From NCBI GenBank assembly GCA_002401885.1, contig NVUL01000002.1, forward strand, positions 19,943 to 83,942: a stretch of 64,000 nucleotides of DNA, given 5' to 3'. The position numbers were made by a program, and so were the translations under genes. This document shows, one piece after another, positions 26,189 through 35,725 of the stretch; positions within the stretch are counted from its first letter, which is position 1, and every line of letters starts with the position of its first letter. The notes under the pieces were generated by a model that was not told the origin of the DNA, did no database searches, and saw nothing but the letters and a program-made list of their open reading frames with translations. Origin of the DNA: SAR86 cluster bacterium. GTDB lineage: Bacteria > Pseudomonadota > Gammaproteobacteria > Pseudomonadales > Pseudohongiellaceae.

Positions 26189-26347
26189 ATGAGCGAAATA
26201 TCAGATAACGAGAAAGACAACGATGTAACCCCGGATACGAATTCCGAAGAGCCGAAGAAGGTGCCAGATCTAAATGACACAATAAGTCGTCTATTGCGCA
26301 GGAAAGCAGATGCAGACGCTGGAGAAAGCGGAGATGCTGCAGAGTAG
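26189..26347 (+). CDS. Small acidic protein, unknown
   Basis: 52 residues from ATG 26189, which has AGGAG 8 nt upstream; an in-frame TTG at 26129 lacks a ribosome site. Highly charged and probably disordered, with a short amphipathic basic segment, LNDTISRLLRRK, near the C-terminus. No family recognised. It follows the XRE gene by 60 bp and is probably co-transcribed. Confidence 0.55.
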   Translation: MSEISDNEKDNDVTPDTNSEEPKKVPDLNDTISRLLRRKADADAGESGDAAE

Positions 26348-26394
26348 TGCCTTCGAAAACCGTTTTCTGTAACTACTACGAATCACTCTGCTTC

Positions 26395-27993
26395 TTAAGG
26401 TGCTGTACAACTAAAGCTGGCGGCAGCGTCGGAATCACCACTGCCGTTGTAGGTCGCCATCTCAGGATGCACGCACAGTGGCCGCGTGCGAACTACCTCA
26501 CCATCGATAATTTTTGAGGCAAGCATGGTCTTCGGCGCGACGCCTCTTTCTACCCAATTCTCCAATGCTGTAAGCGCATCGAAGCGGTCCGGTCCCGGTC
26601 CGCCCGCACAATGGGCCATGCCGGGTACCATAAAAAGCCGGTAGAACTCTTGCGTGTCGCTAAGTGCGGCTTGCGCTCCAGACTCCTCTGCAATAACTCC
26701 CACGACGCGATCGAAATAGTCGATGGAGGCGATCGGTGAGATGTCGGGATCGCTCCAGCCATGATAGACAATTAACTTGCCGCCATTGTCTCGAAACGGA
26801 CGTAGGTCTGGGTCATTTGAGTCGACGGCAGGGCCTACTTTTTCAAGCGCATATTCCAGATCTGAATCGAAATCAAAGCTGCGAAAATCCCAATCTGGAT
26901 CGTCGAACACGAACCAGCGGAAGAACCCCTCGCCGCCACGCCAGTGCAGCGACTGAAAGGGCTCTCTGCCTGTCACCCAGGTCGACCAAGAGCCACGTGA
27001 TGCTTCTCCACCCGGAACCAAGCCCGGATAGATCAGTTCTCCAGAAGAATTCTCCCTACCTGACCAGATTTGTTCGACGGCAGTAACCTGCTTAGGAGTC
27101 AGGCAGCTGTCATTGTCCACTCCGATTGGACAGCTCAAACTCGCGGGTTTAAATTCGCAGGCGAGCGGATTCTGCAAGATGCCATCGCTGACGCCATCGA
27201 GTGCGTCGCAGGCTTCGTTCACCGCGTTGCCGAGCGCAGGTAGTTTGCTAGGTGGGACATAACTCTCTTCATCGGCAAGCAGTGCCAGTGAGTACCAGAG
27301 ATGGGCGCCCGCATAGAATCGCGTCCAATTGTTTGCAGGGTCGCCGGCGATGATGCCATCGAAATCGTTCGGATAACGCTGTGCCTCCATCAGGCCTTGC
27401 TGGCCTCCTTTGGAGCAGCCTACGTAATACGAGTAATCGGGTGGCGCTCGATAGAAGGCTTCCGTAACTTGCTTCGCGTTCACTGTGGTTAGATGCAAGG
27501 CTCTGTGGCCGAAGTCTTCTATCAGGTCCGGTCTTCCCGATGCCCAGGATGCATCAAAGGAAATTGGTCCTGCTTCGTGGCCGGTATCGGTACTTGCGGT
27601 TGCGTAGCCGCGTCGCAAAGCATTCGCCATTGCGCTATAGCTTATCGATCCAGCCATTCCGCCATTGCCTACGCTCTGATAGTTACCATTCCATCCGGAG
27701 AGCGGCAGCCAGACTTCGAAATTTATTGCGGGTTCCGTTACGCCGGCGAGTCTGCAGAATGCTGGAGTTTGTATCCTGCGCTCCGATTCTGGCGCTGTGA
27801 AGGAATCCTGATCGACGATTTCGGTCAGCGTAATACGCGTGTCTTCGATAGTGAGATTGGCCAGCGCAGAGCAGGAATCGGCCGCGTTGAAGTTTGCTTG
27901 TGCCAGACTCTGTGCGCCGCTGTGACTCGATAGTAATGTAGCGCCGAGGAGAAGTAGGCTGGTTGTTAAAAGCTGAGCGCTTCGGGTAGTCAT
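26395..27993 (-). CDS. Tannase/feruloyl esterase family hydrolase, secreted
   Basis: 532 residues. ATG 27993 has GGGGAG 8 nt upstream and starts a Sec signal (1-27, ending SGAQ). The tannase/feruloyl-esterase alpha/beta fold is shown by VGNGGMAGSI, the nucleophile elbow GCSKGGQQG, a lid domain with several Cys pairs (including CEFKPASLSCPIG), the acid in GWSDPDISP, and the C-terminal FRLFMVPGMAHCAGGPGP-like block carrying the catalytic His. The family cleaves phenolic or aromatic esters outside the cytoplasm. It is convergent with the small XRE operon and monocistronic. Confidence 0.9.
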   Translation of the reverse strand: MTTRSAQLLTTSLLLLGATLLSSHSGAQSLAQANFNAADSCSALANLTIEDTRITLTEIVDQDSFTAPESERRIQTPAFCRLAGVTEPAINFEVWLPLSGWNGNYQSVGNGGMAGSISYSAMANALRRGYATASTDTGHEAGPISFDASWASGRPDLIEDFGHRALHLTTVNAKQVTEAFYRAPPDYSYYVGCSKGGQQGLMEAQRYPNDFDGIIAGDPANNWTRFYAGAHLWYSLALLADEESYVPPSKLPALGNAVNEACDALDGVSDGILQNPLACEFKPASLSCPIGVDNDSCLTPKQVTAVEQIWSGRENSSGELIYPGLVPGGEASRGSWSTWVTGREPFQSLHWRGGEGFFRWFVFDDPDWDFRSFDFDSDLEYALEKVGPAVDSNDPDLRPFRDNGGKLIVYHGWSDPDISPIASIDYFDRVVGVIAEESGAQAALSDTQEFYRLFMVPGMAHCAGGPGPDRFDALTALENWVERGVAPKTMLASKIIDGEVVRTRPLCVHPEMATYNGSGDSDAAASFSCTAP

Positions 27994-28345
27994 GGTTTTC
28001 TCCCCAACGATTGATCTATTGTATGTTCTGCTTCCTGCAAAGAATGGCACGAGAGAGGGAGGCTGGCAACTTGGCTGCCTGCTAGGGCAATTTCACAATT
28101 TGTGGTGAGTATTATCAGACTGCCAATAAGTGGTTTAATCAGGGACGAAATTCTGAACCCTCAGTTTTAATGGTCTTTTTTAGTTGTTTTTGGCTTATTC
28201 GCCTTCTACGATTGAATTTGTGACATCGGATCACTACAAACTCGAACCTGAACAGCAAAGCCTGCGCTTGGCAGAGTGTCTTGCATTGACTATGATCTGT
28301 CCGTCACTCTACTTTTAAAAAATAATAACACTAGGCCCGTTGTCT
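27994..28345. other. Divergent intergenic region
   Basis: About 350 bp between the esterase (minus) and the membrane protein (plus), expected to hold both promoters. AT-rich tracts are present around 28165-28200, but no clear operator, RNA or repeat was found. Confidence 0.5.
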
Positions 28346-29344
28346 ATGTCCACCCCTGCACCGGTTCGGCTGATCGAATACGCTCTTAATCGATTTAGCT
28401 ATCCTGTTCCCACCGTGGGCGCAATCGTCGGTATCCCCCTATTTACTCTGTTCGTGATTTCGGGTGGATTTAGACCGATGCCAGAATATGACCTGTGGAA
28501 TAGGCCAATGGAAATCATGGGTGTTTTCCTGCTTCTCGCTATTCTACCTGCGGGTTTGCTGATGTGGTTCACGGCTTGGGTGCGTTCGAGTGAGTCGCTA
28601 TTTTCAGATATTCACAGTCAGGTACCCCAGTCTTCAGAGTCACAGATGAAGCGCTATCGGCTCGGGAAATATTGGCCGATCGCGGTAGTCCTAGGTACAA
28701 CGTTTGCGATTCTGGGAAATATTAATGGCAGTTCACTCAGCCTAGACTCGGAATCGGAAATATTTGTAACTAGTGCCGCTATCGCCTTCGGTCAAATATT
28801 CATGTGGTCAATTGTCGCAGTCACGCTACTCTTTGTTTTTAACGACGATTTGCTGCTCTACCAATACGGAAAGTCTGTTCGTGTAAATATCTATAATTTG
28901 GACAGGTTGAATGGATTTGGCCGTGCTGCGCTTAGCCAATTCTTAATGGTGATAGGGGCGTTAGCATTGACCACGCTGCAGTCTCTGGATCGTGACTTTC
29001 AGTGGGTAAACTACGCAAATGGGCTTTATGTTGGCATACCCTCCGCAATTATCTTCGTCCTTCTTCCAACCTGGACGATACGAAAAAATATTCGCAGAGA
29101 GAAGGCGCAAGCTCTGGCCTCGATCAATACCGAGATTCAACTCAGCTCGACAGGGTTAGACAACGAATCGCTGGTAAGATTGAATGGATTGATTGCGCGA
29201 AGAGACCAGGTGCAACACACGCGAACTTGGCCAATGGATATCTCGATCTTCTCGCGATTCCTTTTCTATATCTTCATTCCTCCGCTCGCATGGTTGGGAG
29301 CAGCGCTAATGGAAGTGATGCTAGATTCTTTTCTGGCAGGATAG
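28346..29344 (+). CDS. Multi-pass membrane protein, unknown
   Basis: 332 residues with about six to seven hydrophobic helices (about 22-42, 60-82, 112-132, 150-175, 203-223, 230-250, and 310-330 at the C-terminus). A charged cytoplasmic segment (RKNIRREKAQ and following, about 250-305) precedes the last helix. No signature residues or family recognised. ATG 28346 is preferred over TTG 28340; no strong ribosome site is visible for either. It stands alone between convergent or divergent neighbours. Confidence 0.7.
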   Translation: MSTPAPVRLIEYALNRFSYPVPTVGAIVGIPLFTLFVISGGFRPMPEYDLWNRPMEIMGVFLLLAILPAGLLMWFTAWVRSSESLFSDIHSQVPQSSESQMKRYRLGKYWPIAVVLGTTFAILGNINGSSLSLDSESEIFVTSAAIAFGQIFMWSIVAVTLLFVFNDDLLLYQYGKSVRVNIYNLDRLNGFGRAALSQFLMVIGALALTTLQSLDRDFQWVNYANGLYVGIPSAIIFVLLPTWTIRKNIRREKAQALASINTEIQLSSTGLDNESLVRLNGLIARRDQVQHTRTWPMDISIFSRFLFYIFIPPLAWLGAALMEVMLDSFLAG

Positions 29345-29367
29345 ACTCTTAGCTATCTGATCTAGCA

Positions 29368-30237
29368 TTAGTCGACTATACCAGATCCCATCTTTCGCCT
29401 CTTCTTCGGGATATCCACAAATTCGGCTGTGCGTTTTTCGGCTGCTGCGGTCATCGCTTCCATGATTTCGGCATTCTGCAGCATACTGGCATTCCATATA
29501 CCGATGTAGTCGAGGGCATCAGCCGTGCTGTGATCGCGCGAGTAATTGATGATACGTTTGCTTCCGTAGATCGCTAGAGGCGCTTTGCTTGCTATCTGCT
29601 GCGCTATCTTCATGACTCCATCCAGCAGGGATTCTTGATCTGGAAATATCTCGTTTACGAAACCCAGTGATTTCGCCTCGTCCGCAGACATACGGCGCCC
29701 GGTGTAGGCGAGTTCCTTAACCACACCCTCCGGTAACAGCTTTGTTATACGCGGGAAGGTGCCAACGTCGGCGGTCATGCCAATATTGATTTCGAATATG
29801 GTGAGAAAACTCTCGGCCGTCATATAGCGCATATCGCAGGCGGTGATCAGGTCTACGCCTCCGCCGATGACGCCACCTTGAATGGCGGCGAGCACTGGCA
29901 CCCTGCATTCTTCAAGACAGGTGAAGGTCTGTTGTAAGTAGTCGACAGTGTCGTAGAGCTTCGCTCCATGCGTGCGCCTCTGTTTCTCGGCGACTTTTGG
30001 ATCATCACTTTGCTCTGCGTTGTTGCTGAACACAGCCGTATCGATGCCGGCTGTAAAATGCGGGCCTGTAGAAGATATAACAATAACGCGCGCTTGCGCA
30101 TTCGCGTCGAGTTCTTTGACGATCGCGGGTAACTCGTCCCAGAATTCAGGAATCATGCTGTTTCTTTTTTCGGGGCGATTAAGAACTATATGGGCGATCT
30201 TGTTTTCAACGGAAACTTCAAAACACTTATAACTCAC
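29368..30237 (-). CDS. Crotonase-family enzyme, dienoyl-CoA isomerase-like
   Basis: 289 residues of the enoyl-CoA hydratase/isomerase fold: HIVLNRPEKRNSM, the oxyanion motif HFTAGIDTAVF, and IQGGVIGGGVDLITACD. The catalytic region reads EINIGMTADVGTFPRI. The ADVGT-xxR signature and the two acidic residues match Delta3,5-Delta2,4-dienoyl-CoA isomerases (ECH1 type) rather than ordinary hydratases. The C-terminal helices are complete. Expected role: handling of odd double bonds during unsaturated fatty-acid degradation. It may be co-transcribed with the secreted protein gene ending at 30259 upstream. Confidence 0.88.
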   Translation of the reverse strand: MSYKCFEVSVENKIAHIVLNRPEKRNSMIPEFWDELPAIVKELDANAQARVIVISSTGPHFTAGIDTAVFSNNAEQSDDPKVAEKQRRTHGAKLYDTVDYLQQTFTCLEECRVPVLAAIQGGVIGGGVDLITACDMRYMTAESFLTIFEINIGMTADVGTFPRITKLLPEGVVKELAYTGRRMSADEAKSLGFVNEIFPDQESLLDGVMKIAQQIASKAPLAIYGSKRIINYSRDHSTADALDYIGIWNASMLQNAEIMEAMTAAAEKRTAEFVDIPKKRRKMGSGIVD

Positions 30238-30258
30238 AGCTTAACTCCAATGGTATTT

Positions 30259-30930
30259 CTAGTTTGTGCGGCAATGAAAATCAATAGTATCAGTGCCGGC
30301 GCTAATATTCTGTACCGGAGATCCCCCGGATGTCATTCCGGCATTGGCTAGTCTGCGCCGCCTATCGCTCATATAGGCGCGGAATAGAGGCAGGGATTTT
30401 TCATCCAGAAAAGCTTCGATATCAAACAACACGACACTATAGTACTTCGCGATGAAGGTTTGAGTAAGCTGCTCGCGTGTCTTGTAGGCTGCGATTGCCT
30501 CTACTATCCGTGCTTCACCGCTAGCAGTCGATTCATCCCATGCGGCACACAGGGCGCGCACGTTGGCCAATTCGCTGCCGTTGATGAAGCCACGGGCATT
30601 GGAGATGGTAATGAATAATTCCTGTAGCTGGCTGTCGTTGATCCCGATGCGAGCTTTTGTGTTCGCCGGCGAAGAGTTTATTTCCTGCATCAATCTATTT
30701 AGAACGGCCCTGTCGATTTGTTCTGCGGAGAGTGTCTCGGTGAGCACAGTCAGCTCTCTTGGCTTCGGGTTTCGATATTCCTGCTTCGCTCTATCTGTGT
30801 CGAAATTCAAGAGTTCAGAATCGCTGGCTATTGACGAAAGATCGGATTGAGCGAGGCATGTTCCAGCAACAAATACCGCAGGCAGGGCGGATAGGCGATA
30901 ACAGGAAAACAATTTGTCCCTGTTTAGCAT
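30259..30930 (-). CDS. Exported protein of unknown function
   Basis: 223 residues from ATG 30930; an upstream TTG at 30975 would lengthen the signal unnaturally. Residues 1-28 form a signal peptide ending CLAQ. The mature part is mostly helical and charged, with a single C-terminal Cys (FHCRTN). No family recognised. It lies 21 bp upstream of the crotonase gene on the same strand. Confidence 0.65.
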   Translation of the reverse strand: MLNRDKLFSCYRLSALPAVFVAGTCLAQSDLSSIASDSELLNFDTDRAKQEYRNPKPRELTVLTETLSAEQIDRAVLNRLMQEINSSPANTKARIGINDSQLQELFITISNARGFINGSELANVRALCAAWDESTASGEARIVEAIAAYKTREQLTQTFIAKYYSVVLFDIEAFLDEKSLPLFRAYMSDRRRRLANAGMTSGGSPVQNISAGTDTIDFHCRTN

Positions 30931-31008
30931 TCGAGTAACGGCTCCGTGCGAAACACAGCTAAGGTTCGCGCGCAAAACCCTGCGAAGGAATTATAAAACA
31001 CGATTCGT

Positions 31009-32613
31009 TTACTGATTCCTCTGAATTAAGTTTGGTTCCAATTGTGGATACTCGATGCCGAGTTGATCCAGATAGGTATCGAATCTGGAAGCATCATAGT
31101 ACAGCTCCTCCAATCGTGGCTTGAACTGGGCCATGATCTCGGCATTCTTCTCGATGGCAGGGGCATCGTCTGGCCCGATGAAGGGTTCGTACTGCACATC
31201 CGCGGTCTGCACATCATCGAAGTAGGTTTGAGCATCACGGACGAGGGAGGGATCCTGAATCAGATCCAACATAGTAGCTGCTACAACTTTAGCGCCTGCC
31301 GTGGCACCTTTGTGAGCAATCGGTGTGGCCATAGCCATAGCACTCGACCAATGATGACCTTGCAAGCCGCGTACATTCGATGGGTAGCGCAGGGTGACAG
31401 TTGGCACATTCCAGGAGATGTCGCCGATATCATCCGACCCTCCAGACACAGGAATTTCCCGAGGCTGACCTATGCCGGAGAGATCTGTGGCTAGACCCTG
31501 GGGATTGTCCGAGCCCATTAGTGTTTGCAGCGCCTTTGCAAAGCGTTGGTCGTCTTCTGACCAAGTGGGCAAACCGACGGCCTTGATATTCTCATCCATG
31601 GCGAGTGCGATGGGTCGATTGAAATGTCTCGGCCATGCGGCACCGACAATTTTCCTGCTCACTGTTGTGTCGGTCATCATCGCCGCGCCCTCGGCGACGC
31701 GCTGCAATGTTGAGAAATTCTCTATGATATTTTCTGCGGTGATTTCGCGGATGAAGTACCAGACGCTCGCAAAAGAGGGCACTACGTTTGGTTGGTCGCC
31801 GCCGTTGCTAATAACATAGTGGGAACGCTGCAAGGGGTGCAAGTGCTCGCGGCGGAAATTCCATCCCACGTTCATGAGCTCTACCGCATCGAGGGCGCTT
31901 CGGCCCTTCCAGGGGTCGCCTGCGCCGTGGGCGGCCACTCCATCGAATAGATATTCGACTGAAACCAAGCCGGTGCCAGTCGCATCGCCCCAGCTAACGC
32001 TCATATTGTTTGATACATGGGTAAAGAGTACGGCGTCTACGTCATCGAACAGACCGTCGCGTGCATACCATGCCTTAGTAGCCAGCAGTTCCTCGGCGAT
32101 GCCTGGCCACAGCACGATGGTGCCTGGTAGATTCTCTCGTTCCATGATTTCTTTTACAGCAAGAGCTGCAACGATGTTAACTGCCTGTCCTGAATTGTGT
32201 CCTTCACCATGGCCGGGCGCACCTTCGATCATCGGCTGTCGGTAGGCGACTCCCGGCATCTGTGATGCGCGTGGAATACCATCGACATCCGAACCTAGAG
32301 CGATGACTGGTTCGCCGCTGCCCCAGCTTGCCCACCAGGAAGAGGGAATATTGGAGACGCCAAGTTCGATATCGAAGCCGTTGTCGACGAGTAATTCGGT
32401 GAGATAGCGCTGAGTCTCAAATTCCTGAAACCCTAGCTCGGAGAAGGAGAAGAGGGTGTCGATGATTTCCTGTGTCATCTTTGCCTTGGCCTCGATACTG
32501 CTAGCCATCTCGGCTTTGAGGCCGGTGAACGGTCCCCCGAGGGTTGTCTGCGCGAGACTTGTAGAAGCAAGCAGAGAAAATAGGAATGCGATAAGCAGGC
32601 GGGATGGGATCAT
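31009..32613 (-). CDS. Secreted M20-family amidohydrolase (AbgB-like)
   Basis: 534 residues with a Sec signal (1-21, ending SLAQ). Metallopeptidase M20D features: ALGSDVDGIP, GEGHNSGQAVNIVAALA, the catalytic Glu in LWPGIAEELLATKAW, dimerisation-domain His in HLHPLQRSHYVISNGG, and SGGSDDIGDISWNVP near the C-terminal zinc ligands. It is closest in outline to subunit B of p-aminobenzoyl-glutamate hydrolase. Expected reaction: hydrolysis of an amide bond in an N-acyl amino acid or similar compound in the periplasm. It starts 194 bp from the divergent DUF1761 gene. Confidence 0.9.
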   Translation of the reverse strand: MIPSRLLIAFLFSLLASTSLAQTTLGGPFTGLKAEMASSIEAKAKMTQEIIDTLFSFSELGFQEFETQRYLTELLVDNGFDIELGVSNIPSSWWASWGSGEPVIALGSDVDGIPRASQMPGVAYRQPMIEGAPGHGEGHNSGQAVNIVAALAVKEIMERENLPGTIVLWPGIAEELLATKAWYARDGLFDDVDAVLFTHVSNNMSVSWGDATGTGLVSVEYLFDGVAAHGAGDPWKGRSALDAVELMNVGWNFRREHLHPLQRSHYVISNGGDQPNVVPSFASVWYFIREITAENIIENFSTLQRVAEGAAMMTDTTVSRKIVGAAWPRHFNRPIALAMDENIKAVGLPTWSEDDQRFAKALQTLMGSDNPQGLATDLSGIGQPREIPVSGGSDDIGDISWNVPTVTLRYPSNVRGLQGHHWSSAMAMATPIAHKGATAGAKVVAATMLDLIQDPSLVRDAQTYFDDVQTADVQYEPFIGPDDAPAIEKNAEIMAQFKPRLEELYYDASRFDTYLDQLGIEYPQLEPNLIQRNQ

Positions 32614-32807
32614 GGGGCTGTCCTCAGGCGATTAGACTTATAGGTATTAACGGCACGGCAATAGATTACTTACTTTTCTACGGCCTAGCTAGGATTGGAA
32701 TCAGATTCTTCTCGAGCGCCTGTTGACGGGTGCAGTGGATAGCAGGAAGATGAGATTGCTTGTGTTTGGTAGCTCGGGAAAAATAACAGAACGAGGAGAG
32801 AGCAGAG

Positions 32808-33194
32808 ATGGGTGAACTTACAGCAGGTGTGAATTGGATGGCCGTTGGCATCAGTGCTATTTTGAGTTTTGGTCTCGGAGCGCTGTGGTTTTCGCCGATG
32901 ATGTTCGGAGAGAAGTGGGCGGCGGGAGTTGGTATTGAAATCGGAGGAGAATCAACGCAGCCGAAGGCGGCGTTGATATTGCAGTTTTTAGGTACCTGTT
33001 TGCTTGCCTGGCTAATCGGTATTGCGGCTGCGAGCGACGCGTTGATGTTGGCTAGTCTGATAACTCTAACCATTAGTGTACTAATGATCGCCTCGGGCCT
33101 ATTCGGTGGCAATAGTCGCTATGCTGCAATTGCGGAGGGTGTTTTTCCCATCGCCATGTTTTTGATCATGATGCTGTGTCATGCAGTTCTTTAG
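32808..33194 (+). CDS. DUF1761-family membrane protein
   Basis: 128 residues with four predicted helices (about 8-28, 50-70, 75-95, 105-126). GAVNWMAV-like start, GALWFSPMMFGEKWAAG after the first helix and the length match DUF1761. A GAGGAGAG site precedes the ATG by about 8 nt. Function not established for the family. Confidence 0.85.
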   Translation: MGELTAGVNWMAVGISAILSFGLGALWFSPMMFGEKWAAGVGIEIGGESTQPKAALILQFLGTCLLAWLIGIAAASDALMLASLITLTISVLMIASGLFGGNSRYAAIAEGVFPIAMFLIMMLCHAVL

Positions 33195-33220
33195 GGCTCG
33201 CAAGACAATTTAGGGAAAGA

Positions 33221-34411
33221 CTATGTAGTAGGTGGGCCACCGCCTGGAGGGCCTCCGGTTCCGCCACCAGCCTTATCGAAAGAGGAATCTGGAGTCCCCT
33301 GAAAGCAGGCGAGTACCCAAGGATAGGTATCGGTTACGTAGTAGCCGTAAGAGCCATTGCGCATCATGCCGTTGCACTCATCGAGATCGCCGTTGCCAGA
33401 TACATATTCATAGTCATCCACGAAAGTACCGTCATAGCTTCCGCCTGGATCATCCGCTCCGCTGGGGCGACTGCCGCTGCGCAATTGAAAGCTGCTGCTG
33501 ACAGCGCGAATCTGTCCGTTTTCATCGATATAGCTGCCGAATATCGGAAACCCATCGGCGGCAAAACCAATCACTGGCGATTCCGACATCGCATTTTGAT
33601 CGAACAGCGCTTTCGGATTGCCGTGATAATGATAGGTGCCGTCCGGTTGCGGATGTGCATTGTGGGCATCGGTGCCAAACATGGTTAGTGGACTCATTGG
33701 GTCATAGCGCCAAGGCTGATCAATGTCGTTACAGCCGATGTTGCCGTCGCCGACACCGAAGCATCCCGCCGCCAATAAATCTAACTTAACGCCGTTTAGA
33801 AAAACGGCATTGTCCGTTGCCAGCGAAATTGCTGTGGCAGAGGAGGCGAATGCCGGTGTTGTTGGAATTCTGAATTCGGCACTGACTTCGCTGACTTCGG
33901 TAGCGAAGGCGGCAGTTGCATCATTGAAGTCGTGATTTGGTATGCTATTGCTCACCAATACGCATTCGCTGCCTTCAACTGTCATGTTGAGAGTTCCCAT
34001 GAACGGCGTGCTGCGTTTTATATCGGAAACATTCGAAAAGCGATTCTCTGCGTAGTAGCTACATTCTTCGCGTCGGTTGGTGAGCAATAAATCGGTGATG
34101 TCTGTAGGGCTTACCGTAATCAGCGAACTAATCTTACCCACAGAGACTAAATCAGGTCCAACCGCGCCGCCAATTGCATACACGTTATCCCCTTGCACGC
34201 CCAGATAGATACCTGTATCGGTGTAAAGTCGGACGTAGAAGCCTTGGATCTCCTGAATTTCAGGTGCGGCGGGACTGAGTAATTCGGGGTAAGCCGCTTC
34301 TGCGAAATCGAAAACGGCTTGCGCATTGTCAAGAGTGTCGGCAAGCGCGACAGGGGACAGTGACGTACAAACTAGTGCGACGCAGAGATTGATTTGTTTT
34401 AGCAATTGCAT
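33221..34411 (-). CDS. Secreted YHYH-domain protein
   Basis: 396 residues. ATG 34411 has AAGGA 8 nt upstream and starts a signal peptide (1-25, ending ALAD). The diagnostic PDGTYHYHGNP motif lies in the C-terminal half, preceded by DIDQPWRYDPMSPLT and followed by GFAADGFPIFG and YVTDTYPWVLACFQG, all typical of YHYH proteins. The protein ends in a Gly/Pro-rich tail (GGGTGGPPGGGPPTT). An N-terminal extension (about 26-120) resembles a separate small domain. The family is exported and often linked to metal or oxidative environments, without proven activity. Confidence 0.87.
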   Translation of the reverse strand: MQLLKQINLCVALVCTSLSPVALADTLDNAQAVFDFAEAAYPELLSPAAPEIQEIQGFYVRLYTDTGIYLGVQGDNVYAIGGAVGPDLVSVGKISSLITVSPTDITDLLLTNRREECSYYAENRFSNVSDIKRSTPFMGTLNMTVEGSECVLVSNSIPNHDFNDATAAFATEVSEVSAEFRIPTTPAFASSATAISLATDNAVFLNGVKLDLLAAGCFGVGDGNIGCNDIDQPWRYDPMSPLTMFGTDAHNAHPQPDGTYHYHGNPKALFDQNAMSESPVIGFAADGFPIFGSYIDENGQIRAVSSSFQLRSGSRPSGADDPGGSYDGTFVDDYEYVSGNGDLDECNGMMRNGSYGYYVTDTYPWVLACFQGTPDSSFDKAGGGTGGPPGGGPPTT

Positions 34412-34708
34412 GAGCGTTTCCTTTTTTAGTACATGCCTGAATATGTACTGTGTTGCTTGTCTCTTGGTCGTCATTGCTGTGAGGCTAGGAAGTGATTCAA
34501 CAGCTTGTCCGGTTATACGAAGGAAGTGAGTAAACCCTTCTACTGGCTGAGAAGTTTAAGCGAGGTCACAAAATTGAACAATTCCTACGTTCAAGTGTCT
34601 TAATATACTGTAAAGCCTGCAGAAAATAATGCAAACTACCGAATGGTTGTTCGCGCTTTGCGATGACTTTGTCTGGTCGTTTCCTTGCCAAATTAAGCTG
34701 AGTCTAAA

Positions 34709-35725
34709 ATGAAAATCTCTACAAAATTGTCATGCCTAATTGTCTTCCTAGCTGCAATCTGCGCAGTACCAATTGCTATCGCGCAATCTCCGCCAGATTT
34801 GCGTGGCACACTCATCGTGCTTAACAAGAGCGGGCACGACGCGAACTTCATTGATCTACGGTCTGGGGAAATCCTGGAAACTCTGGCAACGGGACGTGGA
34901 CCACATGAATTAGTTGTGACCGATGATGGTCGCTGGGCTATCGGGACAGACTACAGCGGTGGCAACAGCCTTACCGTTTTCGATGTCGAGGAATTGGCCG
35001 TTGCTCGAACCATTAGTCTGCGTGACTATCCGCGGCCCCATGGCATACTTTTCCTGCCTGGTCAGAGAGAGGTTATCGTTACCTCGGAAGCAAGCCAGCA
35101 ACTAGTTATAGTGGATTTTCACGAAGGTGAAATAGTGCGTACTATCGATACTGAGCAGAGCGGTTCGCATATGGTGGCTCTGTCGGAGGATGGGACAACT
35201 GCTTTTACAAGTAATGGTTCTTCGAATAGTGTCTCTGTTATCGATGTAGCGACTGGGCAGCTGACAAAGACGCTAGACGTGCCCGACCGTCCTGAGGCGA
35301 TCACTACCAATAAGCGTGGCGACGAAGTTTGGGTCGGGAGCAACAGCGAAGAAGTCGTTTCAGTAATTTCTGCAGCAAGCGGCGAAATTAGCAGGCAGTG
35401 GAATGGATTCTCATGGCCTTATCGCATCCTGCTTACCGATGATGAAAAATACGCCGTCATATCAGATCTTGGCAACGAACAGCTGCGCTTCTTCGATGTA
35501 AATTCGGGTGCTGAGATTGGCAAGATTGATCTAGCTGGCGCACAGCCGCAGGGTGTCGCCTTGTATCCCGACGATCGAACACTGTTTGTATCACTGTCCG
35601 GGCAAAATAAAGTTCTCGTAGTAAATATACTGACGCAAGAAATACTCGGTGAATATGCTACGGGAGATGCGCCTGACGGAATTGGCTATTCGCGGCTAGT
35701 GCTGAAGAAGACGATTACTTATTAG
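34709..35725 (+). CDS. Secreted YVTN-type seven-bladed beta-propeller
   Basis: 338 residues with a signal peptide (1-25, ending AIAQ) and about seven blades. Repeated elements include [52 protein letters not shown] and [14 protein letters not shown]. The sequence resembles cytochrome d1-like/YVTN propellers but has no haem-binding motif. It is likely a periplasmic binding or scaffolding protein. Its stop overlaps the stop of convergent rimO (35722-35725). Confidence 0.85.
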   Translation: MKISTKLSCLIVFLAAICAVPIAIAQSPPDLRGTLIVLNKSGHDANFIDLRSGEILETLATGRGPHELVVTDDGRWAIGTDYSGGNSLTVFDVEELAVARTISLRDYPRPHGILFLPGQREVIVTSEASQQLVIVDFHEGEIVRTIDTEQSGSHMVALSEDGTTAFTSNGSSNSVSVIDVATGQLTKTLDVPDRPEAITTNKRGDEVWVGSNSEEVVSVISAASGEISRQWNGFSWPYRILLTDDEKYAVISDLGNEQLRFFDVNSGAEIGKIDLAGAQPQGVALYPDDRTLFVSLSGQNKVLVVNILTQEILGEYATGDAPDGIGYSRLVLKKTITY

